Shown one piece after another: positions 26,176-35,595 of a stretch of 64,000 bases of DNA. The notes beneath the pieces are model-generated. The model was not told where the DNA came from. It searched no databases and saw only the letters and a list, made by a program, of their open reading frames with translations. The stretch comes from Chloroflexi bacterium 54-19 (GTDB lineage: Bacteria > Chloroflexota > Chloroflexia > Chloroheliales > Chloroheliaceae). The translations under genes were made by a program, and so were the position numbers. Every line of letters begins with the position of its first letter. Within the stretch, counting starts at the first letter, position 1. Where the stretch lies: positions 20,842-84,841 of the forward strand of contig MKTJ01000022.1 in the NCBI GenBank assembly GCA_001898225.1. The letters run 5' to 3'.

Positions 26176-26730
26176 TTAGAGACTGGCTATATCTTCCACC
26201 AGTTCGGGCAAACCGTTCATTATCTGGTGACCGCCCGCATTTACCAGGCGGGCAGTTGCCTGTGGCAGGGCCTGGGCGTACTTTTCAAAATGGGCGCGTG
26301 GTATGACTTCGTCATCGGCGCTTTGATAGAAGAAATAGCGGGTGGTCGGGAGATATGACCCGAAGTTTTCTCGCAGGTTGTACTCGGACACCTGCCAATC
26401 TTTGTCCGCGCTCCAGAAGGGCGATGCCGCGATAAAAACCCCTGCCAGAGATTTTATTATTTTCTGCTCCGACAAGAATTTCAGGATGACCGAGCCGCCC
26501 AGCGAATGGCCGATAAGAATCGCCCCGTCATCAAGCCGGTTAAATTCCTCGGCAAATTTGTCCCGCCATAGTTTGTAGGATGGTGCTTCGGGGTTAGGCA
26601 TCAAAGGGCTGCGAAAATCATAACCGGGAAGCGACTTTTCCAGGAACTGTCGAAAATCGGTACTCCCGTCGTGCAAACCCGGACCCTGGCGGCCCGCACT
26701 ATGAATGAAAAGAATCTGCTTTTTCTCCAA
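26176..26730 (-). CDS. RBBP9/YdeN-like serine hydrolase
   Basis: 184 residues, a small alpha/beta hydrolase. It has ILFIHSAGRQGPG, the nucleophile elbow ILIGHSLGGSVILKFL, an acid in QSADDEVIP and the histidine in NAGGHQIMNG. Size and order match the RBBP9/YdeN group (DUF1234/esterase 6-like), whose physiological substrates are mostly unknown. The start is TTG directly after GGAGGG. Cytoplasmic, single gene. Confidence 0.83.
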   Translation of the reverse strand: MEKKQILFIHSAGRQGPGLHDGSTDFRQFLEKSLPGYDFRSPLMPNPEAPSYKLWRDKFAEEFNRLDDGAILIGHSLGGSVILKFLSEQKIIKSLAGVFIAASPFWSADKDWQVSEYNLRENFGSYLPTTRYFFYQSADDEVIPRAHFEKYAQALPQATARLVNAGGHQIMNGLPELVEDIASL

Positions 26731-26804
26731 ACCGTCCCTCCTTCACCCTAAAAACCTTTTACCGTCCCTTTACTATCACCGGAAAGCCTGAAACGAGCCT
26801 CTTA

Positions 26805-26839
26805 AAAATCTCCCGCACTCATTCGAGCCGGGAGATTTT
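26805..26839 (-). terminator. terminator of the M50 protease gene
   Basis: AAAATCTCCCG and CGGGAGATTTT form an 11-base stem, about 60 bases past the stop of the minus-strand protease gene. Confidence 0.75.
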
Positions 26840-26897
26840 AGGTGTTATAAATTTTCAACTGGGAAACTTTGCTTATTTTCCAGCCGGAGAGGGTCAG

Positions 26898-28088
26898 CTA
26901 CCCTCGCAAACTATCCCGATGAAGGAAGCCTACGAAGTAACCGCCCGGCCCCAGGACCGCCACCGGGTAATCGCGGCTGGCCTGGACCGTCGGAATTACC
27001 TCGCTCAAGTCCTGCTCGGCCTTAACTACCGTCAGGCTGCGCCGGGGGACCAGCACCTGGGCCAGGGTCGGGGCCTGGGTTGGCGACGAGTTGAAGGCAT
27101 CGGGAGCGGGGCCTTTGCGGGCCAACCGTTTGGTAACAATCCCCATCAGGTAGCCTTCCCGCAGGACCGGCAGCCAGGCCCGCTCATCGACACCATATCT
27201 ATCGGTCTCCTGAATAAATTCGGGTAAAGGCGTTCGCTCGTCCCAGGCGCGGGGAGGCCGCTCCATCACCTGCTCGACCGTAACCCCCAGCGGTTGCCGG
27301 GGAATGGCCGGGGGTGGCGCACCGGGGGCAGGCCGCGGACCGCTGGGGGCGGGTAGAACCTCGCGCAACTGGGCCACCGAGCCCTGGATAATCCAGAAGG
27401 CAATCAAGCCCATAATAAAGGCGTTGAAAATCGACTGGGCTACCAGGAATTGAATCGCCAGCCAGCTAAAGGCCAGCCCGGTCAAACATCCCAGCACCGC
27501 TACAACCCAGGCCGCCCACAACTCGCGCTTGGTCAGCCAGATTATCGCCGAGCGGACCGCCTGACCGCCATCCATCGGGTAGCCTGGCAGGGCGTTAAAG
27601 ATTGCCAGGTAGAGGTTATAGGTGGCGATGGTGTCGCTGACTACCGTCCAGACCGACAGCACGGCCGGGAAACTGTTGGCATCGGCCCGCAGACTGGCGT
27701 CGGAGGCTTGCCGGAAGATAAACCAGAGCGCCAGGTTGGAAAGCGGCCCTATAATCGAAATCCAGAAGTTTTTGCCTTCGGAGGCCGGTTTCGAGCTAAA
27801 AAAGGTCGCGCCACCGAACATGGTCAGCCGGATAGAGGTGACCTTCGCTCCCAGCACCATACCGGTCCAGGCGTGGCTGAGTTCGTGGACCAGGATTGAG
27901 CCGATAAAGAGGACCGCAATTAACACCCCACCCAGGATAGTTTGGGATTGGTCCCAGCGATAGATCCGGGAATATTGGGCCGCCTGGGGCACGAAAAATA
28001 TAAGAATGAGCAGCAAAACGCTAAAGTCCAGCGTTACATCAACTCCTCGGAACCGCATCAGACGGATGCCGGGACCACCACCAAACAT
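26898..28088 (-). CDS. M50 site-2 protease-family membrane metalloprotease with CBS region
   Basis: 396 residues. The zinc site HELSHAW is inside a membrane helix (about residue 64), and the second motif appears as FNALPGYPMDGGQ, both diagnostic for site-2 protease/SpoIVFB enzymes. Six or so membrane segments fill the first 240 residues. A Pro-rich linker follows, then a C-terminal region (VTVEQVMERPPRAWDERTPL..., ending YFVGFLHRDSLRG) like a CBS pair that may sense nucleotides. It cleaves transmembrane substrates; the target is unknown. Five bases separate it from the upstream sugar dehydrogenase gene. Confidence 0.9.
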   Translation of the reverse strand: MFGGGPGIRLMRFRGVDVTLDFSVLLLILIFFVPQAAQYSRIYRWDQSQTILGGVLIAVLFIGSILVHELSHAWTGMVLGAKVTSIRLTMFGGATFFSSKPASEGKNFWISIIGPLSNLALWFIFRQASDASLRADANSFPAVLSVWTVVSDTIATYNLYLAIFNALPGYPMDGGQAVRSAIIWLTKRELWAAWVVAVLGCLTGLAFSWLAIQFLVAQSIFNAFIMGLIAFWIIQGSVAQLREVLPAPSGPRPAPGAPPPAIPRQPLGVTVEQVMERPPRAWDERTPLPEFIQETDRYGVDERAWLPVLREGYLMGIVTKRLARKGPAPDAFNSSPTQAPTLAQVLVPRRSLTVVKAEQDLSEVIPTVQASRDYPVAVLGPGGYFVGFLHRDSLRG

Positions 28089-28093
28089 AATAG

Positions 28094-29629
28094 TTATCCT
28101 TTGTAGGTTATTTTGTAGACAGCATTAGCGTAATCGTCGGTGATATACAAACTGCCATCCGGCCCGACCACCGGCTCCACCGGGCGACCCCAGTAACCAC
28201 CCCCGGTCTGCCAGCCGGTCGCGAAATCCTCGTAGCTATCCGGGCGGCCATCTTTCACCCGGACCCGGACGACCTTGTAGCCGGTCGGCACCGAGCTATT
28301 CCACGAACCGTGGAAAGCCACGAAGACATCGCCCTGGAAATCGGCAGGGAATTGCATAGTCTTTGGCGTGTAGAAATCGAGCCCTAGCGGGGCCGAGTGG
28401 GCCTGCATCGGCAGGGCCGGGGGTAGTGTACCCTCGCAGTAAGAAGCGTCCTTGCCGCCAAAATTGGTATCGTAGACCTTATTCGAATAGCAGTAAGGCC
28501 AGCCGTAATTGCCGCCATCTACCAGGATATTGATTTCTTCCGGTGGAATATTGTCGCCCAGGTTATCACGACTATTTTCCACGCCCCAGAATTCGCCGGT
28601 TACGGGGCTGAATTCTATCCCAACCTCATTCCGCAGACCGGTCGCGAAAATCCGCTCACCGGAGCCATCGTCATTATACTGGATTACGGCGGCCCGCTTC
28701 GGATTGGTCTCGACACAAACATTACAACTCGAACCGGCGGAAATATACATCTTGTTATCGGGACCAAAGGCAATCGAGCGGGTGGTGTGGTTGCCGCCCG
28801 TCGGCAGGTCCGAAACAATCACTTCCTTATTCTCGGCGGTAGCCTGGCCGTCCTCGTATGGAATTCGGGTCACCTTATCGTTTTCGGCCACGTACAGGTA
28901 CAGCTGGCCGTTGGAGGTATGGAAGGCGAGGCCATGCGGCCCGTTCAGGCCGGAAGCAAAGACGCTCGGCTCCCCGTACTGGCCGTTATCCTTGAGGACC
29001 ACCACCTGCCCGGCGCTCCGCTCCGAAACAAACATGCGCCCATCCGGGCTAAAAGTGGCGTGGCGGACCGCGCCCGTCAACTGGCTGTAGAGGCTAATCG
29101 AAAAACCCTGGGGCAACTTCATTGTCCGAGCCTGGGTGAAGGTGCCCTTTTTGAGGGCGTCGGGAACCTGCAAGGTTACGTCCACCAGGCCCCCGGCAGG
29201 CGGAGCAGCGGTAGGGGCCGGACCCGGCGGGTAGCGGTTGTCAATGGGCCGGTCTTTAATGTCAGTACTCGCAGTGGCCGTGGCCGTAGCCGCCGCGGTC
29301 GGATTACTGGCAGCGGTCGTTGCTACAGATGTAGTTGAAGCAACGGTAGTGCCCGCACTGGTACCTGCCGCAGTTGTGCCCGCTACTGTGGTAGTCAAAG
29401 CGGCTGTGGTTGATGCAACCGTTGTTGTGGCTGCCGTAGTAGCGGCAGCGGTCGTCTGGGTGGAGGGGGTAGCGACAGCAGTGGTGGCAGGGGCGGTGGT
29501 AGAACTGGCAGTTGGGGCAGCGGTATCACTCCCGCAAGCCGACAGTAGTCCGGCCACTAAAAGACCGGTTAAACTTATTCCTAATTTCCGGGCCGATATA
29601 AAAGCAAATATTCGGTTTTCCACGGGCAA
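28094..29629 (-). CDS. PQQ-dependent sugar (sorbosone/glucose-type) dehydrogenase lipoprotein
   Basis: 511 residues. The signal sequence ends at lipobox LLSACGSD (Cys about 32). About 90 residues made of Thr-Thr-Ala-type repeats follow, then a six-bladed propeller of the sorbosone/glucose dehydrogenase family: MKLPQGFSISLYSQ, HATFSPDGRMFVSER, GPHGLAFHT, NHTTRSIAFGPDNKMYIS, RNEVGIEFSPVTGEFWGVEN, VAFHGSWN. It would oxidise sugars outside the membrane with PQQ. A cysteine pair (SCNVC) may form a disulfide. The start is TTG after AGGAAGG. It is in an operon with the M50 protease. Confidence 0.85.
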   Translation of the reverse strand: MPVENRIFAFISARKLGISLTGLLVAGLLSACGSDTAAPTASSTTAPATTAVATPSTQTTAAATTAATTTVASTTAALTTTVAGTTAAGTSAGTTVASTTSVATTAASNPTAAATATATASTDIKDRPIDNRYPPGPAPTAAPPAGGLVDVTLQVPDALKKGTFTQARTMKLPQGFSISLYSQLTGAVRHATFSPDGRMFVSERSAGQVVVLKDNGQYGEPSVFASGLNGPHGLAFHTSNGQLYLYVAENDKVTRIPYEDGQATAENKEVIVSDLPTGGNHTTRSIAFGPDNKMYISAGSSCNVCVETNPKRAAVIQYNDDGSGERIFATGLRNEVGIEFSPVTGEFWGVENSRDNLGDNIPPEEINILVDGGNYGWPYCYSNKVYDTNFGGKDASYCEGTLPPALPMQAHSAPLGLDFYTPKTMQFPADFQGDVFVAFHGSWNSSVPTGYKVVRVRVKDGRPDSYEDFATGWQTGGGYWGRPVEPVVGPDGSLYITDDYANAVYKITYKG

Positions 29630-29824
29630 TTTTCCTTCCTTCTAAAGCCTATGGCGTTTCCTGGTGCGACCTCTCGGTGCGACCGGCCTCTCCTACTGGC
29701 CGGGGGGGGCGCGTCTTTGCTAAATTATACCATTTGTCATACCACTAACCGCCTTAAAACCATCTAAAAGGATTAGGGTTAGATAATACTCTGAGGTTTC
29801 TTTTAGGTATACGTTTTTTAGGAG

Positions 29825-29830
29825 TATAAT
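29825..29830 (+). promoter_or_regulatory. likely -10 box of the degV gene
   Basis: TATAAT, 44 bases before the ATG, with a weak -35 (TTTAGG) at 17 bases' spacing. It lies in the intergenic gap between divergent genes. Confidence 0.4.
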
Positions 29831-29873
29831 GTTACCAGAATTACTAAATCTTAAAGGATAGGAGCAAGCAGCG

Positions 29874-30746
29874 ATGGAGACACCTTTAAAGGGAGGGTTA
29901 GGATTAGTTGTAGACAGCGTGGCCGATTTATCGGAAAGTATCTTAAAAGAACTTGGCAATATAAAAATCGTCCCCTTTCACATCTATTTTCAGAAGGAAA
30001 ATATTACCTACGACGACGGTGTAACCCTCAGTTACCACGATTTCTATAAAAAATTGGAACAACCGGAACTGGGTCTGCCCAAAACACAGGGCCCCAATAC
30101 CGCCGAATACCTGGCAGCTTACGAAGAAATGCTGAAAAAATACGACAGCCTGCTTTCGCTCCACATGAGCCCCAAAATGAGCGTGGCCTTCAACTCGGCC
30201 AAACTTGCCCGCGAAATGCTTCCCAACGCCGATATTACCCAGTGGGATAGCGGCAGCGTTTCGATGGTGCTGGGCCTCTATGCCATCCAGGCTGCCCGGA
30301 GGGCTAAAGAAGGGATGTCCGCCGCCCGTATAGTCGAAAAACTGGATAAATTCAAACAGGAGACAGTCCAGTTATTCGTGGCCGATACCCTGAAATACCT
30401 GCGCCAGAGCGGGCGGGTCAACCAGGTGGCCTACCTGATCGGCCAGGCATTGCACATCAAGCCGATTTTCACTTTCAAAGATGGAATGGGCGAACCTGCC
30501 GGGCGCGAACTGAGCCAGGAACGCGCTTTCCTGCGTATCGCCAAAACAATGGCCGAAAAATTCGGGCAGCGGCCTATCGTGGCGACGGTCGTCCACAGCA
30601 TGGCTCCGGCCCAGGCCGAACTGCTCAAACAGCGCATCACCAACAATACCAATGTCCAGGAGCTAATTGTGGCCGAAATGGGGCCAACCCTGGGAGCACA
30701 CGGCGGGGCAGGGGTGGTCGGCGCGGCTGCTTTTCCCGTGGATTAA
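29874..30746 (+). CDS. DegV-family fatty-acid-binding protein
   Basis: 290 residues. It has the DegV start VVDSVADLSESILKELGNIKIVPFHI, the lipid-contact loop LHMSPKMSVAFNSAKLA, QWDSGSVSMVLGL and the C-terminal GPTLGAHGGAGVVGAAAF. Bacterial DegV/FakB proteins hold a fatty acid for phosphorylation by FakA; no fakA is in the window, so partnership is inferred. GGAGCAAGCAGCG precedes the ATG. Confidence 0.9.
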   Translation: METPLKGGLGLVVDSVADLSESILKELGNIKIVPFHIYFQKENITYDDGVTLSYHDFYKKLEQPELGLPKTQGPNTAEYLAAYEEMLKKYDSLLSLHMSPKMSVAFNSAKLAREMLPNADITQWDSGSVSMVLGLYAIQAARRAKEGMSAARIVEKLDKFKQETVQLFVADTLKYLRQSGRVNQVAYLIGQALHIKPIFTFKDGMGEPAGRELSQERAFLRIAKTMAEKFGQRPIVATVVHSMAPAQAELLKQRITNNTNVQELIVAEMGPTLGAHGGAGVVGAAAFPVD

Positions 30747-30779
30747 CTCCTCAAGACCGGCTTTTGATTGAAATTTCCC

Positions 30780-30810
30780 GCCCGGTCCAGCTTCACAATC
30801 CGGACCGGGC
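30780..30810 (+). terminator. hairpin after degV, possible terminator
   Basis: GCCCGGTCC pairs with GGACCGGGC around a 13-base loop. The T run is poor and starts 13 bases later (GGGTTTTATC), so termination is likely but not certain. No gene is seen in the remaining 190 bases before the antiporter. Confidence 0.5.
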
Positions 30811-31003
30811 GATACTGACCGGGTTTTATCTTTCCCCCAAAAATGTTACAATCACCCTACTTTAACTGCCCAGGTCCGCAGAGTGGAAACCTGGCGCGGT
30901 TCGGTGTCCAGAGCATTGCATTATTAGCAGGGCAGGCTTTTTTATCGAGCAAAAGCCGGCCATCGTGTGGGTAATTTAGAGAAACAAAATAATAGGAGGT
31001 AAA

Positions 31004-32239
31004 ATGGCGCAGGAAACACCCCCGGCGAGCGCTGAGCCGGGTTCACATTCGCATGCCCCGGTCAACCCTATCACCAGTCTTATCCGGGACTCCAACGGCT
31101 TTGAAAAAGGCATCTATACGCTCTTAATTTTTATTCCGCTGGCTTTCGTGGCCGAATTTGCCGGGTTCCCACCCGTGCTGGTCTTTTTTACGGCCTGTCT
31201 GGGTATCGTACCACTGGCAAAAATTATGGGCACCGCCACCGAAGAACTGGCCGCTAAGGCCGGACAGGGTATCGGCGGTCTGCTTAACGGCACCTTTGGG
31301 AACGCCGTCGAATTGATTATTGCTGTCCTGGCCCTGATTCGGGCCCAGGAAAACCCGAAACTGCTGGAAGTGGTCAAGGCTTCGATTACTGGCTCGATTA
31401 TCGGCAACCTGCTTTTCGTGCTGGGGCTTTCCATCCTGGTAGGCGGCTGGAAACGAGACAAACAGACCTTTAACGAGACCGCCACCCGCGCTTCCAACAC
31501 CCTGATGTCTTTGACCGCGATAGCCCTGATTATCCCGGCGGTCTTTGCATTCACCCTGACAACCCCAACCAGCGACGTCGAGCGAATTAGCCAGCGCGAT
31601 TTGCTGGAAAACCTGAGCCTTGGCGTGGCTGCCATCCTGATTTTGTCGTATATGGCGCAACTGGTCTTTTCCCTGCGGACGCACGCACACCTTTACACGG
31701 GAGAGGAGGAGTCGGGTGGACACGAGGAAGAAGGGCACGGCTGGAGCGCCAGAGATAGCCTGATTGTGCTGGTAGTGGCGACCGTGCTGGTCGGGTTTAT
31801 GGCCGAATTCCTGGTAGGCAGCGTGGAAAGCCTGACCAGTCAGTTTGGTTGGACCGAGCTATTCATTGGTGTCATTCTGATTGCCATCATCGGTAACGCC
31901 GCCGAACACCTCACGGCGGTAATCGTTGCCATGAAAAACAAAATGGACCTGGCTATCGGAATCGCGGTAGGCAGCAGCACCCAGGTCGCTGCCTTTGTCG
32001 CCCCGGTCCTGGTCTTTGTTGGTTTTTTCCTGGGCGGTAACAGCCAGTTAAACCTGGTCTTCAGCCTTTTCGAGCTAATCGGCATCATCCTGGCAATCTT
32101 TATCGTAAACCTGGTGGTCAATGATGGAGAAAGCAACTGGCTTGAAGGTATCCAATTGCTGGCCGCATACCTTATAATAGCGATTGCCTTTTTCTTACAT
32201 CCACCACTGGCATCGGACTTGCCGATACCGGGCCATTAA
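31004..32239 (+). CDS. calcium/proton antiporter (CAX family)
   Basis: 411 residues with about eleven membrane segments in two inverted halves. Each half carries the acidic exchange motif: GTFGNAVELIIAVLAL and IIGNAAEHLTAVIVAM, typical of Ca2+/cation antiporters. A His/Glu-rich cytoplasmic loop (EEESGGHEEEGHG, about 225-240) joins the halves. It should export calcium in exchange for protons. TAGGAGG precedes the ATG. The PDZ gene follows by 21 bp and probably shares the transcript. Confidence 0.92.
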   Translation: MAQETPPASAEPGSHSHAPVNPITSLIRDSNGFEKGIYTLLIFIPLAFVAEFAGFPPVLVFFTACLGIVPLAKIMGTATEELAAKAGQGIGGLLNGTFGNAVELIIAVLALIRAQENPKLLEVVKASITGSIIGNLLFVLGLSILVGGWKRDKQTFNETATRASNTLMSLTAIALIIPAVFAFTLTTPTSDVERISQRDLLENLSLGVAAILILSYMAQLVFSLRTHAHLYTGEEESGGHEEEGHGWSARDSLIVLVVATVLVGFMAEFLVGSVESLTSQFGWTELFIGVILIAIIGNAAEHLTAVIVAMKNKMDLAIGIAVGSSTQVAAFVAPVLVFVGFFLGGNSQLNLVFSLFELIGIILAIFIVNLVVNDGESNWLEGIQLLAAYLIIAIAFFLHPPLASDLPIPGH

Positions 32240-32260
32240 CCCAGGGAGGTTTTCTGCGCT

Positions 32261-32734
32261 ATGAACGTTAAAGAGGTCGTGAAAACAGAAGTAGCCGAGC
32301 GGCGCAAAGGCGGGGCCCGGTTACCTCTGCAGATGTTTGCTGGCCTGCTGGTCATAGCGCTAGCCTTTATCGCCCTGCTCTATTTCTTCGCGCCGGGTGG
32401 GAAAAGTAACGGCCTGATGCCCGCCCCGGTCCTGGGTGTGGTGGTCAGCCCCGACATGACCGTGGTCGGAGTCGAGCCCGGCAGTATCGCCGAGCAAAGC
32501 GGTCTCAAGACAGGCGATAAACTGGATAAAGTGGACGGCCAACCGGTCAAAACACTGGATGATACCAAGAGCAAAATGCTGGACGATTTGTACAACCAGA
32601 AAGAAATAACCCTGGGTGTCATTCGTAACAGCCAGCCGCTCGATTTAAAACTAACGCCGGGGAGTTCCAGCGGCAAAAGCAGCAATCCCGGCCCGACCCC
32701 GACCCCGGTCCCCAACGGCTACGCCTATTTCTAG
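32261..32734 (+). CDS. membrane-anchored PDZ-domain protein
   Basis: 157 residues. A short basic N-terminus leads into one membrane segment (MFAGLLVIALAFIALLYFF) and an outside PDZ domain: LGVVVSPDMTVVGVEPGSIAEQSGLKTGDKLDKVDGQPVKTL. The tail is Ser/Pro-rich. No protease domain is attached, so it probably binds peptides for another protein. It is translationally close to the antiporter, although a functional link is only inferred. Confidence 0.82.
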   Translation: MNVKEVVKTEVAERRKGGARLPLQMFAGLLVIALAFIALLYFFAPGGKSNGLMPAPVLGVVVSPDMTVVGVEPGSIAEQSGLKTGDKLDKVDGQPVKTLDDTKSKMLDDLYNQKEITLGVIRNSQPLDLKLTPGSSSGKSSNPGPTPTPVPNGYAYF

Positions 32735-32757
32735 GCTAATCCAAGCCTTATAAAACG

Positions 32758-32798
32758 AAAAGTCCCGGCCTGTCTTTAACAACCAGGCCGGGACTTTT
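32758..32798. terminator. bidirectional terminator between PDZ and KTSC genes
   Basis: A 15-base perfect stem, AAAAGTCCCGGCCTG with CAGGCCGGGACTTTT, between convergent genes. Confidence 0.93.
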
Positions 32799-32817
32799 AA
32801 GTAGAAAATCGCGCTTA

Positions 32818-33036
32818 TTATTTGTCCAGCCGTTTGGTTGGGTAGAAATCTTTCAGGTAGCGGTTGAAATAGCGGCCTTTAGATTCGGCCTTCAAAAGCG
32901 CCTCGTACTCTTTCGCCGGGACATTTGAATACTGGTAAAGACGCCCCTTTGGCCTGAACTCGACCTCCAGAACTTGCGCTTCAGGGTCGTACCCGACGCT
33001 TTTGATACTACTGGAAATTACTTCTTTTCGCTCCAT
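32818..33036 (-). CDS. KTSC-domain protein
   Basis: 72 residues consisting almost only of a KTSC domain: SSSIKSVGYDPEAQVLEVEF, then GRLYQYSNVPAKEYEALLKAESKGRYFNRYLK. These small domains have a Tyr-rich fold and in some phage contexts are linked to nucleic acids, but no activity is established. AAAGGAGAG precedes the ATG. Unlinked to its neighbours as far as can be seen. Confidence 0.85.
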   Translation of the reverse strand: MERKEVISSSIKSVGYDPEAQVLEVEFRPKGRLYQYSNVPAKEYEALLKAESKGRYFNRYLKDFYPTKRLDK

Positions 33037-33091
33037 TTTGCTCTCCTTTCCAGGCTATCTCCAAATTCTCTTCAGAGATTTTCTTACAAAG

Positions 33092-34372
33092 CTAGTGAGC
33101 GGCAACCGTCTCCTGGGTGGTTTCGTCCACCGGGGCAGGCTGAGTTTTCAGGTCGCGGACAGGCGAGAACAGCACCGGCAATACCGATAGAAAGGTGCCA
33201 AGCGCCGCCACCAGCAAAGTCATTCGCAGACCAATCACTTCACCGAGAAACCCACCTAACAGTGACCCAATCGGCATGGTGCCCCAGACCAGGAAGCGCA
33301 TACTGGCGTTCATCCGGCCCAGCAAGCGATGCGGCGTGATAGCTTGACGCAGGCTGACCTGGGTGATGTTGTAGACCGGGTTGACCCAGCTTGAGATAAA
33401 AAACCCTGCCGTCAGGGTGAAGACGATAAACCAGACCGGACCGCCCGCCAGGGGCGCAGCCAGGGCCCCTACCCCAAAAATCGCGGAGGTGCTGATGATT
33501 GTCCAGCCAACCCCCAAACGACGGGCCGTCCACCCGGCCATTACTGCACCAATCAGCGCCCCCACGCTGCCTATACCGAAAATCAGGCCAAGCAGGACCG
33601 CGTCCAGGTGCAATTCGCGGATCACGTAAAGGGTAAATACAGCCGTCCCGATATTGCCAAAAAGGTTGCTGGTGCCGGTACAGGCCGCAATCGAGCGCAG
33701 GTAGGGATTGCCAAAGACCACGCCCAACCCCTCGCCGATTTCTTTCCAGATGTTCCGTTTCTCGGTGCGGGGCGGTTTGGCCGGTTCGGTGTGACGAATC
33801 AGGCCCAGGAAAAAGGCCGAGAAGGCAAAGGAAACCGCGTCAATCGCCATTGCGACCGGGGCCGAGGCGACCTGGACCAGCCCGCCCGCCAGTCCCGGCC
33901 CGGTAATCTGGGCCACCGAACGGCTGACTTCCAGTTTGCCATTACCCTCGACAAGCTGGTCCCGGTTCACCAGGACCGGCAGGTAAGATTGGTAGGCCAC
34001 ATCGAAAAAGACCGTCAGGGTGCCAGTCAGGAGGGCTACCAAATATAGATACTCGACGCTCAACCAGCCGACAAAGTAGGCGGTTGGGATGGAACCGAGC
34101 AGGATAGCCCGACCAATGTCGGCGATGACCATAACCGGCCTTAACCGCCAGCGGTCGACCCAGACCCCGGCAAACAGGCTGATGAATAGGAAAGGCGCCA
34201 TTTCGATAGCCCCCAAAATACCCATCTGAGCCGGGGTAGCGCCCAGCACCAGCACCGCCGTCAAAGGCAATGCCAGCTGGGTAACTTGCGACCCGAAGAC
34301 AGAAATGGTTTCAGCCGACCATAGTTTTAAAAAATTCGGATGCTGCCAGAGCCCACCCAGGCGGTTTCTCAT
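33092..34372 (-). CDS. MFS transporter, EntS/MFS_3-like exporter
   Basis: 426 residues with 12 predicted membrane segments. The N-terminus LWSAETISVFGSQVTQLALPL and the loop FAGVWVDRWRLRPVMVIADIGRA are typical of MFS_3 exporters related to enterobactin exporter EntS and macrolide pumps. The substrate is not readable. It stands alone, divergent from the SDR epimerase gene. Confidence 0.85.
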   Translation of the reverse strand: MRNRLGGLWQHPNFLKLWSAETISVFGSQVTQLALPLTAVLVLGATPAQMGILGAIEMAPFLFISLFAGVWVDRWRLRPVMVIADIGRAILLGSIPTAYFVGWLSVEYLYLVALLTGTLTVFFDVAYQSYLPVLVNRDQLVEGNGKLEVSRSVAQITGPGLAGGLVQVASAPVAMAIDAVSFAFSAFFLGLIRHTEPAKPPRTEKRNIWKEIGEGLGVVFGNPYLRSIAACTGTSNLFGNIGTAVFTLYVIRELHLDAVLLGLIFGIGSVGALIGAVMAGWTARRLGVGWTIISTSAIFGVGALAAPLAGGPVWFIVFTLTAGFFISSWVNPVYNITQVSLRQAITPHRLLGRMNASMRFLVWGTMPIGSLLGGFLGEVIGLRMTLLVAALGTFLSVLPVLFSPVRDLKTQPAPVDETTQETVAAH

Positions 34373-34423
34373 CGGTGATACCTACCCTTTATCAATCTGA
34401 ATGTAAATTGCTTAGTTAGCTGT

Positions 34424-34429
34424 ATTATA
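34424..34429 (-). promoter_or_regulatory. possible -10 box for the MFS gene
   Basis: Minus-strand TATAAT about 52 bases before the MFS start. The -35 position reads TGTAAT, a partial match. Two further plus-strand TATAAT boxes (34481 and 34548) precede the divergent epimerase gene without good -35 partners. Confidence 0.4.
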
Positions 34430-34563
34430 TCACAGCTTCCTAAAATATTACATGCAACTTTAGACCCATTTCAAATGTTGTATAATAAACAAAAAGTGTT
34501 TGTGTCAATGCAATTTGGGGACGAGGCCTGACGGTAAAAGCTAAATTTATAATTTATGTTAAA

Positions 34564-35577
34564 ATGAGGCCTATGATAGTCACCACAGAAAATTACCTGA
34601 ATGTATTTGACGGACGGCGCTGCCTTGTTACAGGCGGGCTCGGTTTTATTGGTTCAAACCTGGCCTGGAGGTTGGTGGAGCTTGGCGCAGATGTGACGCT
34701 CGTTGATTCGCTTATCCCCACCTACGGCGGCAACCTTTTCAATATCCAGGGCCTGGAAAATAAGCTAAAGGTTAATATCGCCGATGTACGCGATGAAAAT
34801 AGCATGGATTACCTCGTCCGCAACCAGGACATTATCTTTAACCTGGCCGGGCAAATCTCCCACCTGGATAGCATGAACGACCCTTATACCGACATGGAAA
34901 TCAATTGCCGCAGCCAGTTGTCCATCCTCGAAGCTTGCCGCAAGAATAATCCAGAGGTCAAAATCGTTTACGCCGGGACACGCCAGATTTACGGCAACCC
35001 CGATTATCTCCCGGTGGACGAAAAACACCTGGTGCGCCCAACCGATGTCAACGGCATCAACAAGGCTGCCGGGGAACGCTATCACCTGGTATATGCGACT
35101 GCTTACGGCATGCGGACGGCCTCTTTGCGCCTGACCAACTGCTACGGGCCGCGCCAGTGGATGCGTGATAACCGCCTGACCAGCCAGGGCTGGCTATTGC
35201 GCCTGGTGCTGGACGACAAGACCGCCCAAATCTACGGCGATGGTAAGCAGTTGCGCGACCTGAACTACGTTGATGACGTGATTGACGCTTTCCTGCGGGC
35301 GGCAGCCTTCGAGGAAGCCAACGGGCACTTCTTTAACCTGGGAGCGCAGCCCTATTCCCTGGTGGAGCAGGTCGAGAAGATGATTGAACTGGCCGGGACC
35401 GGACGCTACGAACTGGTGGCGTGGCCGGAAGACAAAAAGAAAATCTCAATTGGCGATTATTATGGCGATTACCGAAAAATCCAGGGGATGCTCGGCTGGC
35501 AACCCACCATCGGGATTGAGGAAGGTTTAAGGCGGACTATCGATTATTACCGCAAAAACAAAGAATACTACTGGTAA
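34564..35577 (+). CDS. NAD-dependent epimerase/dehydratase (extended SDR)
   Basis: 337 residues. The Rossmann start CLVTGGLGFIGSNLAWRL binds NAD(P), and DVRDEN is the second conserved acid block. The usual Tyr-x-x-x-Lys catalytic pair reads Asn-Gly-Ile-Asn-Lys in DVNGINKAAGERYH, so the Tyr is replaced. The same DVNGINK motif is familiar from an uncharacterised nucleotide-sugar SDR subgroup, so this is probably a subgroup feature. Substrate pocket region: LRLTNCYGPRQWMRDNR. Role: nucleotide-sugar modification for surface glycans (inferred). A second ATG nine bases downstream has GAGG only three bases away. Confidence 0.83.
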   Translation: MRPMIVTTENYLNVFDGRRCLVTGGLGFIGSNLAWRLVELGADVTLVDSLIPTYGGNLFNIQGLENKLKVNIADVRDENSMDYLVRNQDIIFNLAGQISHLDSMNDPYTDMEINCRSQLSILEACRKNNPEVKIVYAGTRQIYGNPDYLPVDEKHLVRPTDVNGINKAAGERYHLVYATAYGMRTASLRLTNCYGPRQWMRDNRLTSQGWLLRLVLDDKTAQIYGDGKQLRDLNYVDDVIDAFLRAAAFEEANGHFFNLGAQPYSLVEQVEKMIELAGTGRYELVAWPEDKKKISIGDYYGDYRKIQGMLGWQPTIGIEEGLRRTIDYYRKNKEYYW

Positions 35578-35595
35578 TTTCCGGCCAATACAAAT

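Noticed and set aside
29238..29645. Long plus-strand open frame opposite the sugar dehydrogenase N-terminus
   Set aside because: It is the complement of the Thr/Ala-repeat coding region and reads as Val/Ala low complexity.
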